From the NCBI GenBank assembly GCA_017452215.1, contig JAFTMU010000372.1, positions 1-7,025 on the forward strand: a DNA stretch of 7,025 nt, given 5' to 3'. Positions 1 through 5,351 of the stretch are shown here, piece by piece. Under the pieces are notes generated by a model, which saw only the letters and a program-made list of their open reading frames with translations, was not told the origin of the DNA and did no database searches. The number at the start of each line of letters is the position of its first letter. Positions within the stretch are counted from its first letter, which is position 1. The stretch is from Clostridia bacterium (GTDB lineage Bacteria; Bacillota; Clostridia; Oscillospirales; CAG-272). The position numbers were made by a program, and so were the translations under genes.

Positions 1-100
1 GTTGACGAGATCCTGGCAGACTAATTTGTACCAAGAAGGGCTGACCGCAATTGCGGTCAGCCCTTCTTGGTACAAATTAGTCTGCCAGGATCTCGTCAAC
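1..100. repeat. Perfect 100-bp palindrome at the window edge
   Basis: Bases 1-50 are the exact reverse complement of bases 51-100, with no mismatch and no spacer; the centre is between 50 and 51, inside AATT. The right arm contains the last seven codons and stop of the 965-residue minus-strand gene (77-100) plus its 3' flank. The left arm therefore encodes the same C-terminal residues VDEILAD and a stop on the plus strand at 1-24. Because the match reaches base 1, the true palindrome may be longer than what is visible. The core (about 35-66) could be a natural terminator hairpin, but mirrored coding sequence is not expected there. A fold-back read or assembly artefact at a contig end is the likeliest origin. 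A covalently closed hairpin end or a fresh inverted duplication are alternatives. Confidence 0.98.
33..68 (-). terminator. Terminator-like hairpin after the 965-residue gene
   Basis: On the minus strand, nine bases after the TAA stop, a G+C-rich stem begins: AAGAAGGGCTGACCGC pairs with GCGGTCAGCCCTTCTT, using positions 33-48 and 53-68, around an AATT centre. The stem is long and perfect and its position fits a rho-independent terminator. A proper run of T residues is missing: after the stem the minus strand reads TTCTT at the stem edge and then GG. A real terminator with an A-rich 5' side would normally continue into T's, so the natural downstream sequence may have been replaced by the mirror copy. 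By symmetry the hairpin reads identically on the plus strand. Confidence 0.6.
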
Positions 101-2974
101 CTCAGCGGCGCTGAATCCAAAGAGTGTACCGATCAGCTTCAAGGTTTCCTTGTTGTAATCGGTGCGATTGTTTGCATAGTAATCGCCGATGGCATCCTTC
201 AGATCCTGTGCCTCGTCCTTGTTGTCATTCTTGTGAAGCATATCGCTCAATTCGAAGGGATCTTCTCCGAACTCGGTCTTGCGCAGAGAGTCTGCAACCG
301 CATGAGATGCCATCAAGGTGGCAACGGTATCGTAGGCGTTGGTGGTGAGAACGCTTTCGTTATCGTTCTCATCCTCCTTAAAGAGGTGCTTGCTGTGGTC
401 CTTATCGTTGGCGTTATCACGAGCCGCCATGGTCAAGGTGAGAATGTTGTTGATCGCCTTGGCTTCCTTAGCATATTGCTCATCGTTGAGCGACTCGGTT
501 GCCATGTATCCGAAGATGTTGGATACCAGAGGCGCTGCCGTAACCGCAAACTTGTGGGGGACCTCATACTGCTCCACCAAGCGATCCTCGGTGACGTACA
601 CCTCGATCATACCTGCGGACTGCGGGTTGATGTTTCGGATCATCTTTTCGATCTCTTCCTCGGTCAACTCGCCCTTGTCGGCATTGCCCATGATGGTGAT
701 GGTATCGGAAACGTTCTGGAAGGTCTGCTCGTAATTGACCTTTTCACCGGAGGAGCCCTTATCACCCAGCTGTGTTGCGGTGTTCATATCCACACCTGCT
801 GCTTCTCTGACCTCCTTGGACTGCAAAACGGCGGTGAAGATGTACGCTGCCTTATCCTTGCCGTTGTCATCCTTCTGACCAAAGGCGGAGGTGGCTGCCA
901 GGCTATCCAGGATAGATCCAACGTCTGCCGCTACCTGGGAAAGCTCCATTTCAGAGGAGGACGAGGTCTTTTCGATCAAAGAGCTTGCCGTGGCAAAAAT
1001 GGATTCGATCGCCTTTGCCTCGTTGGCAAGATTTTCAGCGGTGATATTGGTTGCCGCCTGCTTGCTGTCTGCCAGAAGCATATCCATGGTAACGAGCACA
1101 GTGTTGCTCTTCATGGTCTTTGCCGTCTGCATACTTGCCGTAACATTAACGGTTTTGGCTGCCACGGGCTTTGTAACGGTAACCTCCATGATGACGGTCT
1201 TCAAGGTCTCGTTTGCCATAGCGGAATACTCCTCGGCGACGATCTGCTTTGCCTGCTCCTCAATGGAAGTGCCTGCATCCGCAGTGATCTTGGAAAGCTT
1301 CACGGTGACTCTTGCCAAAACGGCAGGTCCGCTTTGTCTGAGCGTCTCGATGGATTTTCCTTCAAACACAGTTCCCTTCAAAAGCGCCTTCAAGGCCGCC
1401 TCGGAGGAAGCGTTGCCCGAGAGGGTGTGGGTGGAATCCTTTGCGTAGGTATCTCCCTCGATCACCTCGGAGTACTCGGCAGAGCTCCAAGCGTAAACCG
1501 CAAAGAACGCCTTGATATCCTCGGCATCGATGTCCTCGCCGTTGGACTCCTCCAAAAGGCTATCGATCATACTGCCGGAGTAATAATCCAGAATTTGCTT
1601 ATCAACGACCATTCCCGCATCCTCAAACGCCTCGGTCAAGGTCTCGGTGAGAATGGTTACCTGCTCGGCACTATCCTTACCCTTGATGGCGTTGAGCTCC
1701 ACCGCAATGGTATCGAGCATTTCGTTATATGCCGTTTCGGCATCCTCCTTGATGCCAAGAGAGGTTGCGATGGCACGGACACCGATATTGGTGACCTCGG
1801 TGATCAAGGGCTTCATGCTGTCGTTTTCTCCAAGCTCGGTGATCAAGGAATTGACCAAGCCCTCCTTGGAAAGGGTTGCAACCAGCTGCTCCTGATCGCC
1901 GATGTTAGAGAGAACCTCACCACGGATAATAATGACGAATACGTCGGCAACGGTGGAAAGGTCGGCACACAGCGCATCGGTGTTTTGGGAATCGGTGTGG
2001 ATAATATCGATCAACTCATCGGCAAAGCCGTTGAACATTCCGCTGGGCTCGATGTAAAGAACATCCTTCCATACGCCAATGAACGCTTGATCGTTCTTCC
2101 ATGCGTCGGTAGCGTTATAAAGCAGCTCGCCTGCGATGGCAGGAAGCATTTCGGATTCTCCGAAGGAATCGGAGATGGAAAGAATTGCTTGCACCTCTTT
2201 TTCATCGTAAGAGGCAAAATCCTTTTGTCCCAAGCACATGACGTTGCATGCCAATTCCGCTACGGAATGGAGCTCGTCGGTCAACTTGACAGAGGAACCT
2301 TTGACGTTGAAGCTGGTCATGGAATCGGAAATTCCCGACACACCCAGAACACGGAAGGTGTTGAGCAGGATGTTGTCATTGACGGGCTTGATGTAATCGT
2401 TGACGATGGTATCCATCTCACGCTGATCGTTGTCGCTGAGCAGCTGTGTTTCGGTGATAGCATCGGTGACGATGGGGGCGATCTGCGCATAGGCGGAGAT
2501 CGGGATCATCCAAACCACCACGACGATGAGAACCGATACGATGGACAGAACCAAGGTGCGAACTCTTGCGTAGGGAGCGTTCTGGTCGTGCTCCTTGAAC
2601 TTGGCACCGAAGATCAGCGAGATCAAAAGACCGATGATCCAGGTCAAGAAGGAGAACACCAGGAAGAACGCCAGGAACAGCAAGGGGGTGACCAAGGCAG
2701 CGGCGCAACCCAAGACCACGTCACAAAGGGTAGGAGATTGCTCCAAAAGCTGCATAAGGTCAGCGGAAAGCTTGGCGCCGATCCAAGGCAGATTGTCTGT
2801 GGTAAACACGGTAGCTTTGACGATCGCCGTTCCGATGATGGACAGGATCAAGCTCAAAACAATTCCGAAAAAGCGAACTCTGGTTTTTGACAGCTTTCGT
2901 ACAAAAACCGCCCATACGATGCCTGCCGCTATGTAAACGATGGCAACGATGGCTAAAATAATACTGATTAGCAT
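77..2974 (-). CDS. Uncharacterised 965-residue membrane protein with large C-terminal region
   Basis: I do not recognise this protein with certainty. The start ATG at 2974 is well supported by AGGAGG six bases upstream. Hydrophobic segments lie at about residues 3-24, 36-57, 86-122 (long enough for a re-entrant or doubled helix) and 141-162. Basic residues after the first segment (R26, K27, K30, R32, R34) and before the last (K125, K127, R137, R139) point to cytoplasmic loops. This places residues 163-965 outside the membrane if the 86-122 stretch crosses once. That roughly 800-residue region is acidic, rich in Ala, Ser, Asn, Asp and Glu, has few cysteines (C243, C247 and one more), and looks mostly helical. 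No catalytic motif, LPXTG signal or tandem repeat was seen. The four-segment N-terminus is reminiscent of CvpA-like membrane proteins, but that is only a topological resemblance. The gene has its own strong promoter, suggesting independent expression. The last 24 bases lie in the terminal palindrome, but the C-terminus is intact. Confidence 0.85.
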   Translation of the reverse strand: MLISIILAIVAIVYIAAGIVWAVFVRKLSKTRVRFFGIVLSLILSIIGTAIVKATVFTTDNLPWIGAKLSADLMQLLEQSPTLCDVVLGCAAALVTPLLFLAFFLVFSFLTWIIGLLISLIFGAKFKEHDQNAPYARVRTLVLSIVSVLIVVVVWMIPISAYAQIAPIVTDAITETQLLSDNDQREMDTIVNDYIKPVNDNILLNTFRVLGVSGISDSMTSFNVKGSSVKLTDELHSVAELACNVMCLGQKDFASYDEKEVQAILSISDSFGESEMLPAIAGELLYNATDAWKNDQAFIGVWKDVLYIEPSGMFNGFADELIDIIHTDSQNTDALCADLSTVADVFVIIIRGEVLSNIGDQEQLVATLSKEGLVNSLITELGENDSMKPLITEVTNIGVRAIATSLGIKEDAETAYNEMLDTIAVELNAIKGKDSAEQVTILTETLTEAFEDAGMVVDKQILDYYSGSMIDSLLEESNGEDIDAEDIKAFFAVYAWSSAEYSEVIEGDTYAKDSTHTLSGNASSEAALKALLKGTVFEGKSIETLRQSGPAVLARVTVKLSKITADAGTSIEEQAKQIVAEEYSAMANETLKTVIMEVTVTKPVAAKTVNVTASMQTAKTMKSNTVLVTMDMLLADSKQAATNITAENLANEAKAIESIFATASSLIEKTSSSSEMELSQVAADVGSILDSLAATSAFGQKDDNGKDKAAYIFTAVLQSKEVREAAGVDMNTATQLGDKGSSGEKVNYEQTFQNVSDTITIMGNADKGELTEEEIEKMIRNINPQSAGMIEVYVTEDRLVEQYEVPHKFAVTAAPLVSNIFGYMATESLNDEQYAKEAKAINNILTLTMAARDNANDKDHSKHLFKEDENDNESVLTTNAYDTVATLMASHAVADSLRKTEFGEDPFELSDMLHKNDNKDEAQDLKDAIGDYYANNRTDYNKETLKLIGTLFGFSAAEVDEILAD

Positions 2975-2980
2975 AAATTA

Positions 2981-3057
2981 CCTCCTGATTCAAAAAAGAA
3001 TTGCGGATTCAGATACTATACCAAGTACATAATAGCACAAAAAAGCCATTTTGTCAA
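2981..3057 (-). promoter_or_regulatory. Strong sigma-A-type promoter and RBS of the 965-residue gene
   Basis: On the minus strand a perfect -35 TTGACA (3052-3057) is followed after exactly 17 bases by -10 TATTAT (3029-3034). A TGC directly upstream of the -10 (3035-3037) makes it an extended -10. Transcription would start near 3021, giving a leader of about 47 bases. The ribosome binding site AGGAGG is at 2981-2986, six bases before the ATG. This is the best promoter in the window and indicates that the gene is not dependent on read-through from the glycosyltransferase gene. No operator-like repeat is evident; the rest of the gap (3058-3138) is A+T-rich and shows no convincing terminator. Confidence 0.85.
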
Positions 3058-3138
3058 TAGAAAAACCAAAATTCGGGATTTCGACGAAGAAAAAGTGTAA
3101 ATTTCTATCATCATCATATGCGAAAGTGGGAGGATCGG

Positions 3139-4110
3139 TCAAGGATCCCCCATTCGCAACACGTATTTTCGCACGCCGAGGAGAACGCAGATACCGAAAA
3201 GACAAGCGATAGCGGCAACAATTTGCAGCTCCTCCATGCAAAGCAGACACCCCAAAATACAAAAGGCGGTGCAAACGGTGAGCAGCGCCCCGGTGCACTC
3301 CGGTTGAGAAAGCCCCTTGGCATACAGGCGGTGGTGAAGGTGCGCCCGATCCGCAGAGAACGGGCTCCTTCCTCTGAGGATACGGCGAAGAACGGAGGTA
3401 AACACCTCGGTCAGCGGATATGCAAACAAAAACAGGGGGGTGAGCGTAGAAAAGCTGCTTTGCGAGAAAGAAAACAGTGGGAGAGAAAGCATTCCAAGCA
3501 GGAATCCGATGGATTCGGATCCACAATCCCCTGCAAACACACGGGCGGGATAGCGGTTATACGGCCGAAAAGAAAGGGCTGACAGCGTCAGAAAAAGGGC
3601 AAATAAAGCCGTTTCTGTCTGTCCTGACAAAGCCAAGCTCACACTGAGCGCACCGCCCTCGATTGCCGTGCATCCCACCAGCAGACCGTCCATCCCGTCC
3701 ACAAAATTATGCGCATTGATCAAAAGCACCACCCAAAGCACTGCCGGTGCCACAAGTCCGGCGTCAACCGCCCCGCTGAAAAAAACTGCAGCGGCGGATA
3801 CGGCGAATTGAAACAACAGCTTGCTCCCTGCTCCGAGGCAATAAATATCGTCCAAAAGCCCCATGAAAAGCATTGCACCCCCACCGATCAAAAGGCAAAG
3901 AGAAAAAGGAGATCGGCTTCCCGTGAGGAGAGCGCCGAGCAAAAAGGAGAAAAAAATGGCAATCCCGCCATCCCGAGGGATCACTTCCCTGTGCATTCTG
4001 CGAGCATCCTCGGGAATATCCACGGCACGGATCCTCCACGATAGGGCAATGACACAGGGAGTGAGCACATACCCGAAGGCAAAAACGAACAAACCGATCA
4101 ATACGTACAT
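3139..4110 (-). CDS. Polyprenyl-phosphate sugar-1-phosphate transferase (WecA/TagO/MraY superfamily, glycosyltransferase family 4)
   Basis: Predicted to move a sugar-1-phosphate, most likely GlcNAc-1-P from UDP-GlcNAc, onto undecaprenyl phosphate at the cytoplasmic face of the membrane. This is the first step in wall teichoic acid or surface polysaccharide synthesis. Numbered from the ATG at 4110, it has 323 residues, a normal length, with many hydrophobic helices. Family motifs occur in order: MHREVIPRDGGIAIF (39-53), the Mg-binding D87-D88 followed by L92 and K97-LLFQ, NAHNFVDGMDGL (132-143) with D138 and D141, GDCGS (194-198) and HLHH (257-260) after SPFSADRA. The SPFSADRxHLHHRL ending is typical of WecA/TagO rather than of cell-division-cluster MraY. 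The fifth-motif residue C196 replaces the usual Ser/Ala/Val, a mild oddity. An in-frame ATG at 4125 would add five residues, but AGGAG (4118-4122) sits seven bases before the 4110 ATG, so 4110 is preferred. The exact sugar and polymer cannot be told from the window. Confidence 0.9.
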   Translation of the reverse strand: MYVLIGLFVFAFGYVLTPCVIALSWRIRAVDIPEDARRMHREVIPRDGGIAIFFSFLLGALLTGSRSPFSLCLLIGGGAMLFMGLLDDIYCLGAGSKLLFQFAVSAAAVFFSGAVDAGLVAPAVLWVVLLINAHNFVDGMDGLLVGCTAIEGGALSVSLALSGQTETALFALFLTLSALSFRPYNRYPARVFAGDCGSESIGFLLGMLSLPLFSFSQSSFSTLTPLFLFAYPLTEVFTSVLRRILRGRSPFSADRAHLHHRLYAKGLSQPECTGALLTVCTAFCILGCLLCMEELQIVAAIACLFGICVLLGVRKYVLRMGDP

Positions 4111-4117
4111 TATTTTT

Positions 4118-4122
4118 CTCCT
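4118..4122 (-). promoter_or_regulatory. Ribosome binding site that sets the glycosyltransferase start
   Basis: The minus strand reads ATGAGGAGAAAAATAATG. AGGAG overlaps the codons just after the first ATG (4125) and lies seven bases before the second ATG (4110). The first ATG has no purine-rich site upstream, since GTTTTTGCT precedes it. Translation therefore most likely begins at 4110, and MRRKI should be dropped from the longer reading. Confidence 0.8.
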
Positions 4123-4128
4123 CATAGC

Positions 4129-4163
4129 AAAAACAGGGGCACCCCTTAAAAGAAGTGTCCCCT
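4129..4163 (-). terminator. Terminator-like hairpin between trpS and the glycosyltransferase gene
   Basis: On the minus strand AGGGG (4159-4163), one bulged A, and CAC (4155-4157) can pair with GTG (4140-4142) and CCCCT (4135-4139). The loop is about 12 bases, and the stem is followed by G and five T's (4129-4133). It lies 29 bases after the trpS stop and only seven bases before the glycosyltransferase Shine-Dalgarno site. It may be a modest trpS terminator with read-through, or a leader attenuator for the next gene. The stem is short and bulged, so the call is tentative. Confidence 0.5.
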
Positions 4164-4174
4164 ATTTTGGTTGA

Positions 4175-4180
4175 ATTATA
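4175..4180 (-). promoter_or_regulatory. Possible -10 element (TATAAT) for the glycosyltransferase gene
   Basis: A perfect TATAAT lies just after the trpS stop on the minus strand. The hexamers 16-18 bases upstream (within the last trpS codons) do not resemble TTGACA, and there is no TG extension. If active, it would start transcripts near 4168, immediately before the hairpin at 4135-4163. It may equally be chance in A+T-rich intergenic DNA. Confidence 0.35.
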
Positions 4181-4191
4181 CTGCACGTGCC

Positions 4192-5193
4192 TCAACGGAT
4201 CTGTACGAAGCCCAGCTTTTTTTGAACCTTGGAAAGCGTGCGGCGGGCATAATAAGATGCCTCCTCTGCTCCCTTTTTCATTTGCGCCTCCAAGGCTGCC
4301 TTATCGCTCATCAGCTCTGCGAAACGCTTTTGCACGGGAGCCAACGCATCGGCAGTGACCTCGCCTACTGCCAGCTTGAAATCTCCGTATCCCTTTCCGA
4401 CAAACTCACGCTCGATCTCGTCGTAATCCTTACCCGTGAAGCAGGAATACACGGTCATGAGGTTGCTCACGCCAGGCTTATCCTCCGAGAATCGCACCTC
4501 TGCCCCCGAATCGGTGACTGCACGCTTGAACTTGCGAATAATGGTGTCACGGTCATCCAAAATGTAAACCACGGCATTGGCGTTCTCGTCGGATTTGCTC
4601 ATCTTTTTGGTGGGCTCTGCCAAGGACATGATCTTCTTGCCGCTCTTTGCCATGATGGGCTCGGGAACGGTGAAGAGATCGGGATAGATCTGATTGATTC
4701 TTTCTGCAATATCACGGCAAAGCTCCACGTGTTGCTTTTGATCGATGCCCACGGGAACCACGTCGGTTTGGTAAAGCAGGATATCTGCCGCCATCAAAAC
4801 GGGATAGGTGAAAAGTCCTGCGTTGATGTTATCGGCGTGCTTTGCGCTCTTATCCTTGAACTGCGTCATACGGGAAAGCTCACCAAACATGGTGAAGCAA
4901 TTGAGGATCCATGCAAGCTCTGCGTGCTCGTGCACCATGGATTGCACGTACAGCGTATTCTTTTCAGGATCTAATCCGCAAGCCATATACAGTGCCAGCG
5001 TCTCGTAGGTACGGCGGCGAAGCTCGGCGGGATTCTGGCGTACTGTGATGGCGTGCTCATCCACTACGCAGTAAAAGGTCTTGTATTTTTCGGAGTACTC
5101 CGCAAAATTGCGAATGGCTCCCAGATAATTTCCAATGGTCAGATTGCCGCTGGGCTGAACACCCGAGTAGCAGATCTTTTGTTCTCCAAGCAT
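4192..5193 (-). CDS. trpS: Tryptophanyl-tRNA synthetase (class I)
   Basis: Cytoplasmic enzyme that activates tryptophan with ATP and attaches it to tRNA-Trp. The 333-residue length fits the bacterial TrpRS family. The sequence follows the Bacillus enzyme throughout: SGVQPSGNLTIGNYLGA (9-25) with the HIGH-equivalent TIGN at 19-22, VDEHAIT (44-50), GELSRMTQFKDKS (104-116), MAAD (134-137) and KMSKS (197-201). D137 matches D132 of the Geobacillus stearothermophilus enzyme, which contacts the indole nitrogen. VPVGIDQKQH (146-155) carries Ile where the Geobacillus enzyme has Glu. AVTDS and KPGVSNL follow in the C-terminal helical domain, so no core part is missing. The ATG at 5193 has AAAGGA ten bases upstream and matches the expected N-terminus. 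The gene has its own promoter, and a terminator-like hairpin follows it. Confidence 0.97.
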   Translation of the reverse strand: MLGEQKICYSGVQPSGNLTIGNYLGAIRNFAEYSEKYKTFYCVVDEHAITVRQNPAELRRRTYETLALYMACGLDPEKNTLYVQSMVHEHAELAWILNCFTMFGELSRMTQFKDKSAKHADNINAGLFTYPVLMAADILLYQTDVVPVGIDQKQHVELCRDIAERINQIYPDLFTVPEPIMAKSGKKIMSLAEPTKKMSKSDENANAVVYILDDRDTIIRKFKRAVTDSGAEVRFSEDKPGVSNLMTVYSCFTGKDYDEIEREFVGKGYGDFKLAVGEVTADALAPVQKRFAELMSDKAALEAQMKKGAEEASYYARRTLSKVQKKLGFVQIR

Positions 5194-5203
5194 GATCGTT
5201 GTT

Positions 5204-5258
5204 TCCTTTCAAACGGTTTACTGCCCTTTATTTTAACATACTCCTCCGATATTTACAA
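5204..5258 (-). promoter_or_regulatory. trpS promoter and RBS
   Basis: On the minus strand -35 TTGTAA (5253-5258, four of six consensus bases) is separated by 17 bases from -10 TAAAAT (5230-5235, five of six). A TGT directly before the -10 makes it an extended -10. Transcription would begin near 5223, giving a leader of about 30 bases. AAAGGA at 5204-5209 is the likely ribosome binding site, ten bases before the ATG. The leader is too short for a T-box riboswitch or a trp-codon leader peptide. Confidence 0.7.
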
Positions 5259-5300
5259 GGGGTGTTGTCAAAAAAAGTGCTTTTGCTCAATTTTATTTTT

Positions 5301-5335
5301 TAAAAATCGGGGATACCGCTTTTGCGGCATCCCCG
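5301..5335 (-). terminator. Intrinsic terminator of the solute-binding protein gene
   Basis: Sixteen bases after the TAA stop, the minus strand forms a 12-bp stem CGGGGATGCCGC / GCGGTATCCCCG (5308-5335), with one G-T pair and an AAAA loop, followed by ATTTTTA. It is a textbook rho-independent terminator and separates the transporter gene from the trpS promoter. Confidence 0.9.
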
Positions 5336-5351
5336 TCTGTTTTACGTTCTT

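Noticed and set aside
2..2890. A 962-codon open frame on the plus strand, antisense to almost the whole 965-residue gene
   Set aside because: Its codons are the exact reverse complements of the sense codons, so it stays open simply because the sense gene avoids TTA, CTA and TCA after residue 29. The same effect gives a long antisense frame over trpS. It has no ribosome binding site, begins with TTG inside the palindrome, and its translation has no recognisable domain.
2987..3014. Small inverted repeat GAAT-N5-ATTC and a direct repeat TGAATC in the leader of the 965-residue gene
   Set aside because: The stem is only four base pairs and the direct repeat only six bases; both are expected by chance, although a T-run follows.
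3058..3138. Possible terminator after the glycosyltransferase gene
   Set aside because: The A+T-rich stretch has T-runs but no stem longer than a few base pairs that precedes one.
3118..3582. Plus-strand 154-codon frame opposite the glycosyltransferase gene, and a minus-strand 178-codon frame at 2990-3526
   Set aside because: Both overlap the well-supported glycosyltransferase in other frames, have compositionally odd translations and no supporting start signals.
5266..5271. A perfect TTGACA on the minus strand upstream of trpS
   Set aside because: No -10 element lies at 16-18 bases; the TAAAAT is 30 bases away. The TTGTAA at 5253-5258 has the correct 17-base spacing instead.
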